Assembly (NCBI GenBank): GCA_019828545.1
Contig: JACVRA010000086.1
Span: forward strand, 216,503-280,502
Direction: 5' to 3'
Length of the DNA stretch: 64,000 nt
Origin: Paracamarosporium sp. OC-R06-R3
Taxonomy: Eukaryota; Ascomycota; Dothideomycetes; Pleosporales; Didymosphaeriaceae
This document shows, piece after piece, positions 10,816 to 23,264 of the stretch. Position 1 is the first letter of the stretch; every line of letters starts with the position of its first letter. The notes beneath the pieces were generated by a model. It ran no database searches. It was not told the origin of the DNA and saw only the letters and a list, made by a program, of their open reading frames with translations. The translations under genes were made by a program, and so were the position numbers.

Positions 10816-12988
10816 GATTGCCAAATAGCAGTAGCGACTGAACTAAGGGCAGTCTCGACATACCGTTCGACGTGACTTTATATACTTCCACTTCCCTGGT
10901 GCCTCGACTCATCTTGGGAGACCATATTTCCGCCCAAGGCGCACGTGCTTTGGAAAACGACCTGGAATCTGCGAAGGATTGTCTTACTGTAAAGCGATGC
11001 AGTGTTAGGCTTGGTCGAGCACCCAAGTGCCGGAGCACTCTGTAAGACAATTCAAGACCTCATTCTTCATTTGGTGATGCATCTCGCCCTTGCCCAGGAC
11101 TCTAGATGCGCATCAATGATCGCCAGGGGCCTTTTTAGTGGCCTAGCATGAGACTATCCGAATGTTGACCGCGAAGGGCCGGATAGCCGTTGCTCGAATG
11201 CTAATTGTCGGGCCATCGACAATACTTCACCCGCGCCCCGTATAGTCAGAATCTTGTCCGATTTTCACAATAAATTTCAATTAATACGCTTCAAAATTCT
11301 CCGCCTAAGAAATCCTATAATTCTTCCACGAGTTAATCATACTTCTATCGCTGGAAACCATCTCTAAGGTTTGCTGACATAAGGGCCCGACTATCAGCTC
11401 TGCACAGTAACGTCGCAGAGCTAGCAATCCTCCCGTCTTGGCCCGACACTAGATCTCCGAGTCAATGGGCCTGGCACTGTAGGTTATAGATCTAGATTAC
11501 CAGGGTCCAGATCTATGGACTAGACCTAAATTCGGTAAATGGTATACCGTGATCTAATAATCCAAACAGAGTTTTAAAGATGAAAATGAAGCTGCCAAAC
11601 AATGCATTTGTTAACAAAATCTGTTATAATGCTCACCTACAGCTTGACCCCATTGTTGAATTGGAGACTTGATCGTTGAATTTGGCCAGGATGTTGAGCC
11701 TGAATGGAAATAGTGATCATGCTACCGCAGTTGTCGTACGTGTAGAAACATACGATCAGGATACGGGTAGTGCTTACAGTTTCGGTGGGTTCCGATGCTA
11801 TACTGGCTAAGTATAGTTCTGGTAATAAGTCTTTCTGTATCGTGGCGAGCCACGCGCGTGATTTGGGATTGTAACATCGCGTTAGGCGATAGACCGAGGT
11901 ATGCAGGGAAGGCCAAGAAGCACTACTAGACGAGCCAATTTCGGATAAGATATTCTTGGCTTGCCAAGCACTTTCAAGTTCAGGTAAGCTTTTAACTGGA
12001 AGAAAAGACGTTTTTCTGGCAAGGTACGCCCCTCTGTGGGTCCAAATGGTCTTCGGCCACAACTGTCACGCGATTAATGTGGCGAGACTGTGGTGGACGA
12101 TTTTTTCCCATGGGATCTCTCGTTAAAATATTCTATAATAGGAAGGAGCTCTATGCTGAACTGGGAATACGAGCACCGGGCCGTAATGCCGCCAAGCCTA
12201 CGGAATTTAGTCAACATACCAAACTGAAAGGTCGCTGTTTCAGAGCTGTCGCCGTACGAACGTTGCCAAACCCAAATCACATCGAGCTTTTGAGATACCT
12301 AGATCTATGCGAGAGGCATAAGTCCAATAGTGATTTGTCAGGGGAGGAGGTTCTGTTGGTTCAAATAGCCACCTAGCCACTCTTCCGGTCACGTAGTGTG
12401 ACGGACACGGGACAGCGAGTGAGTGATTAACGCTTAATTATCTTTGGTCCTCATATCCGCAATACTACATCCTGTGAGATACTTCGGTTCTTGTCCACCA
12501 TCCTGATGGTCAGACGTTTTAAAGCCAAGGAAGGAAAGCGGTTGCTAAGCTTGAGGAATTCTAACTGTGATCCTCACCCAATTGGGCTGACTTGCCACCG
12601 GACCCGAGTTAAGTGGAGTCCGAGAATACTAGCTAGGGCGGATAGTTGGAAAAGGGAAGGTTTCCGGACTCTAAATTCACGACTCGCTTGTCTGGCGGCC
12701 AATCAAGACGTATGAAGTAAGTGCTGGCGTGATTGTGTCTCGATGTTAGTCGCTTCTGCCTTTAGTCGTATAGAAAAGCAAGGTAAAAGTGGAATTCACA
12801 TGCATTTGCGCACTGCACATCCAATTCTTCAGATAAAGATCAACATTGATCGCCAAACAACGTTGACCCGCGCAATTTCAATGGGCGCACTGGGTGCGTT
12901 CCGCAAAACCTATGTATTTGCATAATAAGAATCCCACGCAATGTCCAGTAGAATCTATATTGTGGGTAAGGAATTGAAGCCCTAGGTC
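10816..12988. other. Long intergenic region with only fragmentary frames
   Basis: About 2.2 kb. Minus-strand frames at 11637-12062 (141 codons) and 12074-12280 are adjacent but have no recognisable domain, and I could not join them into a gene. The stretch 11230-11630 is AT-rich. Nothing else can be supported. Confidence 0.35.
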
Positions 12989-14005
12989 TCAAGTCTGGCT
13001 ATTTCTTTCGAAAAAAGCTCCGAGAATCCGATTGACCTCATCCGGGGCCTCCAGCTGTATCCAGTGTCCCATACCGCCTTTCGCCTCTGCATATTCGTAT
13101 ACATCGGCAAACAGTCTTATGCGTTCTGTCCACTCTTTCGCCATCTTTTTAGTACCTTCACTCTGCATGTAGAGCGCAGAACAAGGAAGTTTAGGTGGAG
13201 GAGATCAAATGTCAGCCAACTCCTCATCGATACCCAAGTGCTCACGGAATCTCGAGTGGTACCAGTCCGTGGGCCCACGGTATACGTCTCCTGCGAAAAT
13301 GCGGTTGCGAGTCTCTACGTAGTTGGGAGTGACCCAATCTTGCAATGGAGCCTTTTGGTCCGCTTTCAACCACACTTTAAGCTCCCTAGCGGGTAGAAAG
13401 TTCTTTATCATTGTCTCTTCGGCGCCATATATCAACGTGAAAAAGCTCTTTTTGTGCGCATCCATCAGCTCTCACAAGTCGTTTCTCATGAGGAAGCGTC
13501 GATAGCCAAAGAACTCGAATCCTAGTTCTCTCTCAATAACCTGCTTCATCGCATTTAAATCGATTTTAAACCCGGGTGGGGTGTATGGGATGGCAAGGAA
13601 GCTGCATATCAACACAATCTGTGGGTAATATGTCACAAGGGTGCTCATGAAGATTGCGCCAAAATCATGACCTACAACATGAACTTTTTCTGACGACCCA
13701 ACTCCGCACTGCGATAGAATCTCGATGATGTCGTTTGACATGTTCTTAAACTTGTAGGGCTCAAGAGAATATGGCGAGCTTGTTCCGCCGTAGCCCAAAA
13801 GATCCGGCGCAATAATGCCGTAATCATGGTCTGCAAAGTACTTGATCTGATGATGCCAATCAAAGGAAGCCGACGGAAAGCCGTGCAGGAAGAGTATCGT
13901 AGGTCTACGGTTTCCTGGGGGCTTTGGGAAGTAGACGCATGTGTATGTAAGACCAGAGGAAAGGGCGATTGCCCGGCATTGATCAGGAAATCCTTCTGCC
14001 GCCAT
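12989..14005 (-). pseudogene. Epoxide-hydrolase-like alpha/beta hydrolase broken by two in-frame TGA codons
   Basis: One frame of 339 codons runs from an ATG at 14005 (MAAEGFPDQCRAIALSSG) to a TGA at 12989-12991. It contains the alpha/beta-hydrolase oxyanion motif HGFP, the nucleophile elbow GHDFGA and a C-terminal GGMGHWIQLEAPDEV with the catalytic His, so the whole length matches the epoxide hydrolase/haloalkane dehalogenase-type family. Two TGA codons interrupt the same frame, at 13472-13474 and 13205-13207, with no plausible intron around either one. A truncated product would keep the nucleophile but lose the catalytic His. It is most likely a recent pseudogene; sequencing error or stop-codon readthrough are alternatives. 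Confidence 0.72.
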
Positions 14006-16369
14006 TTTTGAAGCTTTGACAAGGTATCTAGAAATCAAGTGTGATCCTGGGGGATGGCGAAGAGTAATTGTTCGGTAGAGTGAGATGGATTTTGTACGAT
14101 CGGTGAAGCTATCAATGCGCCAAGGGGGCAAAGCAACATGCAATCAGTCTCATTCCACTATCTGGAACTACGCTGGCGCTCTCACAGAGTCTCAATGGTT
14201 CACAATATGTTCGCTGTCACCGCACGAGCTTTCAGTAAGCACTAACCAGTCCAGGATTAGCAACTAGAATGCCAAATCTCTGATCTATACGAAAATACAT
14301 GTATCTGAGAATGGTGGGTGTGTCGACTTTTTCCCCTCACATTCTATTTATGGTCAAAGCCCCCCTACCTCCACACTTTTGCTCAGATTTACCATTACAT
14401 AGTTGTGTGCTTCGATATTGCTATCTTGCCACGCATGAGCATCATCCCGAAAAGTAAATTCGTCCTGTCATCCGACCGAGAAGTTCCGAGCTTTGTTCCA
14501 GTCAAACTAAACCATACAGTATTCGACCACCCCAATGCTACCCAGCCCAGGGCACGATATATTGGCAGGCATGCTTAGAATAATATAGTACCGTTGTGAA
14601 CCTGCATCCAGAGTATGTCCGCTTCGATATCGACCCCAAGAGGCTTAGATTTGCATAATTAAAAGGATTGTTTCATTGACTTGGACCATTATTCCTTGAA
14701 CGATTCGAGAAGACTATTCGTAAGAATATCGTGGCAATGGAACTGCAATCGATCAGTAATATAGTTAAAGCATGGGAGGATAGAGCGAGCAAGACGCACA
14801 AGCTACCTGGTAGGAATATCAAGGCGACCATAACCCTACGTTTCCACGACACCTGGAGTCTCAAGATCTCCACTAAGGGCTATTTTATGATAACAACATC
14901 GAAGAAACATTCCATCGCAGACGTGGTTATAAAGAACTCGGAAAACTTCAAGCAGTGTCCGCTAACTTTCGGGTTACACTCTGCTTCCACAGGAATACAT
15001 GCCATCGCTTCTGCAGTACCGTGTATACACCGAATTGTATCAGATTGTCAAGTGTAATGGAGGATATTCAAGTAAAGTTCGACGTCCTTGGCGTGGCGAA
15101 GGTGTTGCGATAGAAGAGCACCAGGCCGACACGAACACAAGTGATAGAAGAGAAATAGAAGGCGGAGCCAATATCTGTTATCTATAAAGAAGTCAATGAT
15201 TGTACAATTCTACTACTAATGAGCTACTTACCTTACGCTTCGGACGTTGGTAAAGTGAGGGTCCGTCAGGGCGTGTGCTTTCCACGGAGATTTTCTTCTC
15301 TCCGAAACACGAGCTTTGCTGTTCGCGCAAATGCATATTTCACAACCATACTCGAGCAAATATTATTTCCAGCTAGAATCTTGATCACACCAGCGCAAAA
15401 GCTAATGTACCCAATACAGCGAAAACCCTTCCGGCTACCAATCTTCGAGCGACACTCTTCTTATTTCTATCCTCACCGCAATCAAAGGGTGTACTTGTGT
15501 ACCATGTAAACTACGACGCGGATTCACTGACTTGTCAGGAGGTTGCTGCGAAGGTAGTCTAAGTGCCTGCAAGGACGGTAAACCTCCGATATTTCATATC
15601 AAACCCTTGAAGCCCTCCAACCTAACCACCATCCTAGACCAGGCCCAAACACTCCCCCCAGAAACACGTGGTCCAATACAGATATACATTTCCTCTCCTC
15701 AAAACCCATCCCCTCCCACACTCTTCCACAACCAATGCCCCTTGGGCCACCCTTTGTCGCCCTCATGGTTCCTGAGTGCATGGGCAAAACACTCCCCTTT
15801 ATTGTCAAACCTTTTAGCTATAAAAACCCCTCATAGTGATACATATACAATATATTTTCCACAACCAAAACATGTCTAAATCCACACCGGAAAAACACAC
15901 ATGATCCAGTGCACATATATTCCTGATCTCAGTCATGATAGACATCAGCAGTGAGGCAATTTTGAGCCTCGGTATAGCTAGTACATCCACCGTATTCGAT
16001 GTTCGCTTTATAACTTATAAGAAAATCGTCATCAGGCGGGTAGAGAACGTTGTAGACCGCAACACGGTAGAGGAATATCTCGATTTCCTATCTATATTGC
16101 ACTACGAACTTCCTAGCCTTAACGAGACGATGTCCTTCCACGCAAAGATACATGATAGATACACCGCACTCAACCCCCAGACACAGACACAGAGAAAGCT
16201 TAATTGAACAACAACAAGAATACATTTACACCCCACCCACCCAAATGTATATATGTACCTAATTTACAGAAACAAAAACACCTATACAACAAACAAGTCA
16301 ACATACAACTTCGTATTTTTCCAACACTTCTTTTTCCAACACGTCCTAAAACTCGCGTCTCGATCCCCA
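14006..16369. other. Long intergenic region without supported gene
   Basis: About 2.4 kb. A Pro-rich plus-strand frame at 15532-15879 (115 codons) is the best candidate but shows no domain or signal peptide. The remaining frames are short. The last 170 bp are probably the 3' end of the CorA transcript. Confidence 0.35.
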
Positions 16370-18968
16370 CTAGACAATGCCAAAGATCTTCTTCGCAATG
16401 AAGTAACAGCTCAACCCAAACGCAATCAAGCTCCCCGTAATACCCCAGAACCAGTTAAGATTTTCTATGTCCTGGCCAGGAACCAGACAGTTCATGCCCC
16501 AGATACCCGTGACGACGTTCATGGGCAGGACGATGGTGCCGAGGACGGTGAGCTTGCCGAGGATGTCCGAGGTTTGTTCTTGGCGCTCGTTCATGCGGAT
16601 GTTGATGTGGGCGAGGTAGTTGCTGTGGCTTCTGCTCAGGAGGCTGCGGGGATGTTAGTATTGATTTGAATGCGTAAGTAAGCGGATGGTGAGTAAAGAC
16701 TTACTTCTCGTAATGGGTCAAGTTGGCAGTCATGGTCACGATGTGGTCCTGAATGTCGCCTAGGTAGAGCCCAACCTCGCCTCTTGGAGCAACGTCCCAC
16801 TGCTCTGTGCACCTCTTCGCAAAACCCTTGATGACGTCTGCCTTCGTGCTCAGCAAGCGGTAGAGCGTCATGACGCGCTTTCTCGCGTTGCCGACTCTAC
16901 GGAGCATGTCTCGCCCGCCGCCCGCTTCCCCATCGTCGGAATCTTTGTCGTCGAGAATGTTGAAGGGATCTTTCTTGTTCTTGGAAGTTTTTTCGTCTTC
17001 TTGTGAATAGGATCGCAAAATTGCTTCGTCAATGTCGTCGACTTCTTCTTCGATGCGCTCAATAAGCGGCGCATACGCGTCGGTAACATCGTCAATGAGA
17101 GCATAGGAGATCCAATCCGGACTGAGAATGAGGTAGTCCTTCAGCTGGCGGATGCGGCGTCGGACATTGGCCGGGTGAGGGGTCATGGAGAAGTGGAAGC
17201 TGATGACGCCCTCTTTGAAGACTACCACGTACAAGTTGACGGGCTCCAGGTAATCTTCGCTGTTTTCATCCTGCTCAAAAGTGCGGTAGTTGATAAAGTA
17301 ATAATGCTTGAAAAGCTCAACCTTTTCGCGCTGCTCCTGCATCAAGATGTCTTCGGCGGTCAAAGGGTGGATACCAAAAGCTTTCGATATAACCTTCATT
17401 TCCGCATCAGTAGGTGAGAGAACGTCGAGCCAGAAAGCAGGGCGTGGACCATATCGCGTAGGTTTCTCTGGATCCTGAGGTGGCTTGGGAGTTGAAGCAC
17501 CACCAGGTGTACTAGAGCGTGTCTGTTCCCCAGAAGACGACTGCTTTGGATTCAATCTAGCCGGTGTCTGCGCAGCAGCACGGTTAAGTCCGTTCATGCT
17601 TGGTTTATCTCTGGTGCTTTCTCTTGTCATAGTCGTCATGCCTTCTTCTTCGTCGTCTGTCTCGTCGTCTGTACTGTCTTCCAAGATGGGTGGATCGGGG
17701 ATGAACAGCTGTCGGAAGGTCTGTCCTGGTTGAAGTAATTCGCCAATACTTTGGCTGTGAATTGTGTTCTCGAAATCTTCATTAAAGTACGTAAAGCGAT
17801 ACGGCGCGTCTTCGGTATCTTTATGCCATGTGCGTTTCTGTGGGCGCAGACGCCCGTCTATCATCAAAGGCTCACTAACCTTACGAGCGCGCATACCTTC
17901 AATGGTACGCTGCTCCTTCTCCTCATGCGACCACGCCTGGAGGACACCCAGGTCTGGCCAGCGACGGCGTCGGCGGCGCTGGCGGGTATCGCCACTTTCT
18001 TGGCGGTGCATGTAGTCCTCATGGCCAATCTCGGACATGTCTTCCAGCGGGAAGCAGACATCTTCAGCAGCCGAGAGTGTCATACGACGGCTCAGATCGT
18101 TGGGGGCAGGAGGGGACACTGGGGCAGATTCGTACGTTTGATTTGGTGTAGGCTCTTCATCGATGTCGATGAGCACGTCTCGGCCCCTGCTCCTGCTCCC
18201 CCTACTTTCTGGCCTCGAATGGCTTCGTGTAACGTCTGTCGAGAGCATGACATCGCCATAACTGTTGAGTTCCGGTCCCAAGACTGGGCTCGCGGGCACA
18301 GATGGTGGGTTGTTGACGTCGTAGTCTACCAGGTTGGTCTGGGAGTGATGCTGCAACGCAAACTGTGCACCAATCATACTGTTTGACGCTCCTGAAGACC
18401 TGCTCTCTCTCCGGTGTCGAGAACCTGTCAAGTTGCCGGCACCTCCATAGCCACTCGATCGTATGTCTCGCTGAGAAGTGCTCATGAGCGGCGTCCGGTC
18501 ATTGGCATCGTTATCATCAGGATCGCTATCCGAGGCATAATGCTGGTGGGCGAGACCGGAGCGAGCGTTTTGCGGATGGGTGGAGCGACGCTGAGGCGGC
18601 GAGAGCAGCTGTGACATCTGCACGCTTGGGCGGCGCGTCTGGAGGGTAGCGGGCTGCTCGCGGTGGTCGAGCAGGGCCTCGCTCTGCAGGCTGTCGTTGC
18701 TGCGGTTCTGGTTGGGGCGCAGGCGGTAGAAGCTGGAGCTGCCGCGCGACGAGTGGCCACCGACGTCTGCGAGGCTCGGGCGCGCGTCGTCGGTCACGTC
18801 GCCAGACTCGAGCGTGTTGGCGAAGGATTGGCGGCGATTGCGGCGCTTCTTGCCCCCACGATGCTTGCGTTTCTTTGCGGGGGTTGCGGCAGCACCGGGC
18901 TCGTTGTGCTGCGTGGTGCTGTTGGACGGAGCCAATTCTGAGCGTGGAGCATCGCCCTGGGAAGCCAT
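16370..18968 (-). CDS. CorA-family (ALR1/MNR2-type) magnesium transporter
   Basis: Exon 1 (18968-16705) and exon 2 (16643-16370) are joined by a 61-nt GT-AG intron with a TACTAAC branch site, giving 845 aa. The ATG at 18968 (MASQGDAPRSELAP) was preferred over one at 19043. Residues 1-450 are Ser/Arg-rich and disordered, with a basic KKRKHRGGKKRRNRRQ segment near residue 37. The CorA cytoplasmic domain follows, including FGIHPLTAEDI and the long stalk helix. Exon 2 supplies LLSRSHSNYLAHINIRM, the first membrane helix ending in the GMN selectivity motif (WGMN), and the second helix. Such proteins import Mg2+ at the plasma membrane (Alr1) or release it from the vacuole (Mnr2); which one applies cannot be told here. 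Confidence 0.9.
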
Positions 18969-19391
18969 GGTGGGCGAGACTGATAAGGCGAGGCGATGGT
19001 GCAGCAGGAGCCCGTAGATAACTTGGAAGAATAGTGGGCTCACGGCATCGCCTGGGGGGCGTCGAGCGGAGAAGAGCTTGCAGCCGCGCAGCTGGGCATT
19101 CGCTGCGCCGACGTTTACGAAAGACGTCAGAGGCCGTGGTCAGTGCTCCCTTGCCCGCTCGCTCCCCTCCGCGGCTGCTGTTCCCCTTTGGGACGGATGG
19201 ATTCACGTCAATTGCATTCCTCTACCGACACTGAGCAGATTCTCCCAACCGCCAATTTTCGCTCTGCATCCTGTCGAGCAGCAATTTCAAACTGTGTGGG
19301 CGTTGTGGAACAGAAGCGGCAGTCGCGTGCTCAATTGCCTTCCCTGTCTGGTTCGGCGCTCTTTCCTCGGCCCTTTCGGCCACCCTATGAC
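18969..19391. other. Spacer between CorA start and MFS 3' end
   Basis: About 420 bp upstream of the Mg transporter, containing its promoter and leader and the 3' end of the MFS gene, which is transcribed in the same direction. Open frames here are antisense or out-of-frame shadows. Confidence 0.4.
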
Positions 19392-21037
19392 CTACAAGAC
19401 GTATCTAAACAGCGGCCCGTAGTTCTCGACAGCAACCTCCTCCTTTGTCTCCCCAGCTCCCCTTTGTGCCGCCTCCTGCATAGTCTGCTTCTGCTGCGCC
19501 AAAGTGCCGTACTTTTTGTCCAGTTTCTTGTTCTCCCACGCGAGCAATGTCCTCAAGATGATCACGAGGAACGTCGTGAAGAACATGAATGCCGCGCAAA
19601 CGGACTGGCCTTTCACGTAAAAGGGCCCTTCGTTGCTCGGATACATCCTCGTCCCAAGCAGGGGTCCGCATTGCCCAATCAAGTTCAGGAGCACGATACC
19701 GGCACCACGGCGTGTGTCTGAACCCTGGTTGTTCAACACCCACGGAAGGATGTTAGCGATGGCGGGGAAGATGCCTGCCGCAGCCATGAAAACACCAAAG
19801 TATCGTGCTCCCACGCTCTTCGCCGCTGCCAAAATGACATAGCCTGTTCCGCCGATGATGGTGAGAATGATAAGCATGATGCCGCGCTGCTGCGTGCGGT
19901 CCGCAATATATGGCGTTATGATGGTGATGAGGAACGAGAGGAAGAACGGTGGTGCCGTCAGTCCCTGTGCGTTGATCGCCGAGAATCCCATTTCCTTCAA
20001 GATGGTTGGAAGGAACACTGGAAGCGAAGAGAACGAGACGTTGCAGGAGAAGTACATTAGCTGTCGTGGGATTAGATATTTCTTTTTATCTATCCGTGAA
20101 GCGTGGGGACTTACTCCTAAAATCCATCCCTTAGGATCCGCCAGCCCAGCCCAGAACTCGCCCCAATTCACTCCACCAACTCTAGTCGCAGCACCTGCTT
20201 GACGTACTCCTCTTGCCTTTACCACTAGTTTCTCTTCTTCGTTCAAAAATCTCGCCTTCTCAGGACTGTCAGGTAAAAAGAACCACGCCACCGCCGCCAT
20301 GACAATCGTCGGCAATCCCTCGACAAGGAACAGCACTCTCCACTTCGCTATTCCCGGACTCCCACTCGTGATGCCGTACGCCAACGCGCCTGCAAATGTA
20401 TTTGCCAGCGGCGCCGCACTCAAGAAAAGTCCCGCCCTCAGTCCCAGCTCGTGTCGGAGGTAGAAAAACGAAAGCAGGTACGGAATACCAGGTCCATATC
20501 CAGCCTCCGTCATACCCATGAAGAACCTCAGCGCCATCTCAGCTTCCCACGTATGAATCGCAGCTTGCACCGTAGAAACAAGGCCCCAGCCGAAGACCAC
20601 GAAAGCCGCCCAGCGATGCGGAGGCACAATCTTCCACATAATGGCTTGGAACTCGAAAACAATGTACGAGATATAGAAAATAGTAAGAAGCCAATCGTAC
20701 TTCTCACCGTCGAGATCGAGGTCATCGCTCATACCGGCAATACGCGCGTTCCTACTCAGCATCAGCAACGCATCCAAAGGACCCATCATTCCAGAACTCA
20801 CCCGATATTCGACCGGTCCAAAAAAGCAAGCAAATACAACGCCGAAACAAGCGGCACAATATGCCAATCCATCTTCCTCCTCACCCTCCTCTCCACCTCA
20901 GGATCAATCCGCATCTGCGCACCACCCGCACTCGCACCCTCGACATCCCGTTCCACCCTCTCACTCCGCATACCCCGAGCCTTCTCCGACTCTTCACGCG
21001 TCACACCACCCTCATCATTTTTCGAAAAAAGCCCCAT
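19392..21037 (-). CDS. MFS transporter of the anion:cation symporter (DAL5/TNA1-like) family
   Basis: Three exons (21037-20802, 20751-20115, 20060-19392) give 513 aa. Intron 2 is 54 nt and has no stop in frame, so retention would add 18 residues. The frame has about 12 hydrophobic helices. The signature LDRSNIGNARIAGM near the end of the first helix is typical of allantoate/nicotinate/pantothenate-type permeases. FMGMTEAGYGPGIPYLLSFF and WRVLFLVEGLPTI are also family hallmarks. The N-terminal tail is acidic and cytoplasmic. Substrates in the family are small organic anions such as allantoate, nicotinate, biotin precursors or cysteine; the specific one cannot be read. An upstream in-frame ATG at 21067 is an alternative start. 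Confidence 0.88.
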
Positions 21038-21748
21038 CTCAGCAACAGCAATGGCAAATATCCGCAAATGCTACGGTAGTAAAGACTAAAAAATCAAAGA
21101 AAAGAGTGGTACGCCCGGGATTTAAGCACTTCCAAGGCGCGAGCCCGAAAGCTTGGCCCACTTCGGACCTGCAATCGGCGTTTACATCGTCAGCCGGGTG
21201 GTGGTGATCGGCGGGGGGAATTGCTCCGTCGAGGGTAGTGGTTGGGGTGGTATGCGGGGTAACGTAACGTAGCGTGGGACGGGAGATGGTTGGGTGTGGC
21301 GCGATGGGGAATGGCGGGAAGGGAGGATGGTGGGTGGAAGTGTGACTGTTTGTGTTGGGGAGTGAGACTGTGAATTATTGGGGTCGTTGCATTGAGAGCA
21401 GACGGGCGTTGATGTTTGAGTGGGGTTGGATGCGTGTGGTTGGTGCTCGTCAGAATCCAACGCGTGTTGTGGAATTGCACGGAGAGTACTCCAATGCCGA
21501 TGTCGCTCATAGTTTCTTCTCAAATCGTGTATCGTATTACTCGTTGCTTTTTCGCGGTGATAACCAGTCATGTTCCAAGTACCAATGCCTTCAAACTTGC
21601 TCACCCACCAATCCATCCGAGACAGCCCAATCCAGAAATAGTTATACATTTAAAACCCCACATGAAAACGCCAAAATCAACATAACCACCATAATATTTG
21701 AAAAATCCCCATATCATATCATAGGCATATCCTGTGATTCCACCGCAC
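21038..21748. other. Intergenic region upstream of the MFS gene
   Basis: About 700 bp. The stretch 21190-21420 is strongly strand-asymmetric (G/T-rich on plus, C/A-rich on minus), which creates low-complexity His/Pro/Thr-rich minus-strand frames. These do not look like protein. No gene was seen. Confidence 0.4.
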
Positions 21749-22758
21749 CTAAACAGCAAGATGCTTGACCTCCCCCTTCTTCGTAGGGGGCTCGTACCTC
21801 TGCATCGGCTTATACTTCTTCACCGGTGTCCTGCTGCCCTGTCCCGGAAGCGTATTCGTCCCCGGATACGGCTTCGGCTCTTCGGGCTCTTTAGGCGGCG
21901 TGAAGGGCTTGCTCTGGCCTGGTCGGACAGGTGTCTTCTTTGCTGTTGATGGGAACGCGTTCGTGTTGCTGTAAGGCTTCGGGAGGTTGGGACCGGATTG
22001 AGGGTACGGTTTGGGGAGTGTGCGCTTAGCGGATGAATTGGCGGTGTTTGCAGCGGAGGATGTGGTTTTCTGAAGACCGCCTACGGCACTGCCGAGGGCT
22101 TTACCTGCGCCGCCGACGGTGTTTCCAAGGGGTTTGCTGAGGTTGTTGGTGGTGCTTTTGGCTCCGCCTACGACACCTCCTACGACGCCGCCTACGGGCT
22201 TGTTTATGCCCCCTGCGGTCTTTTGTACGCCGCTTGTTACGCCGCCTACGGTGTTTTTGGCGCCTCCCACGGCTCCCCCTGCGGTTTTAGCTACGCCACC
22301 TACGGCACTCTTCGCACCCGTTACGCCGTTTCCGATCTGCTTCTTTGCTGCGCCAGCTCCGCCACTGGGATACTTCTTTGCGCCCAGCGGTGTGCCAGTT
22401 GAAGGCTTTGTGCTCGCAGGGAGCGAGTTCGAGCGGTGAGCTGCGGGACGGCGTGCGGTGGATGGAAGCGGTTTTGCGGAAGGCTTGTACGTTTGTCCGG
22501 AAATAGATGAGCCTAAGCCTGTTGCCTTGCGTTCGATGCCTGTTTCATCATTCGGTCAGTCATCTATCATATGAAAGATCAGATGAGGGAAAGGAATATG
22601 GAAATGGACATACCATTCCCTACGGACCGACCACCTCCCTCAACCATATCCCCCGCCTTGATCAATGCATCGCCTGCATAGCCACCCACCGTGCGCGTCC
22701 CTGCCTCTACATACCCCGACACGCTATTCCAGATCATGTTCTGTATGAAGGAAGTCAT
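21749..22758 (-). CDS. Gly/Val-rich repetitive protein of unknown function
   Basis: Exon 1 (22758-22614) and exon 2 (22539-21749) join across a 74-nt GT-AG intron to give 311 aa. Residues 1-60 (MTSFIQNMIWNSVSGYVEAG) are amphipathic. The middle, roughly residues 100-200, is a run of degenerate VGGxKxTxGGV-type units of about 11 residues, reminiscent of LEA-type or amphipathic lipid-associated repeats. The C-terminal third is Pro/Lys/Tyr-rich (KPYPGTNTLPGQG, KKYKPMQRYEPP). I recognise no catalytic domain. The 11-residue periodicity suggests a lipid-surface or desiccation-type helix, but that is inference. Confidence 0.72.
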
Positions 22759-23264
22759 GGCGACGACAGCGATTCGCTTTACTGCACGTAAAAGCCAAGC
22801 CTTGGTGTTGTCAACGTATGCGTGTATTCCAATGCGTGTGTAGGTCCAATGGATAAATCTTCACAGGACGTCAAAGAGCGAAGATAGCTGTCGGCTGCGA
22901 TGATGATGGGTCTGCTAGCGCTGCATTGCGATCTTGCTTGAGCCCGGACGGTTGGGTGGCGGTTGGAGGTCGGTATGACGTCGATTGTGGCACGGTAGCG
23001 AGGGCCGGGGTATGGCGATCTATGGGGCATGTGGCGTCACTATGTGGGGGCGAGATCTTAGCTTACGTCCGTGGAGTATGTGGATGAGGCTACTATGATG
23101 AAGTTCGCGTAGATCAATGAGATAAGTAGAACTATAGAGTAGGTGGCAGCGGGCGATTTGTGAAGGGGTCTATGTTGCTACAATATCTTAGGTGTTATTG
23201 AAAGTAGGAAAAGATGATAGACATGTACTTGTACGAAACTGTTATGTAATGTATGAAGTGCCCA
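22759..23264. other. Intergenic region
   Basis: About 500 bp between a gene start and the 3' end of the next minus-strand gene. No supported gene or RNA was seen. Confidence 0.4.

Noticed and set aside
15532..15879. 115-codon Pro-rich plus-strand frame
   Set aside because: Low-complexity composition, no signal peptide, no domain, no conserved pattern; kept only as a note in the intergenic entry.
17751..18386. 211-codon plus-strand open frame
   Set aside because: It lies fully antisense to the coding sequence of the CorA transporter.
18526..19206. 226-codon minus-strand open frame
   Set aside because: It overlaps the CorA N-terminus in another frame and is Arg/Pro/Ala-rich, as expected from GC-rich out-of-frame translation.
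20451..21089. 212-codon plus-strand open frame
   Set aside because: Antisense to the MFS transporter exons 1 and 2 and crossing their intron.
21182..21649. 155-codon minus-strand frame rich in Thr/Pro/His
   Set aside because: Low complexity caused by strand-asymmetric base composition upstream of the MFS gene; no protein features.
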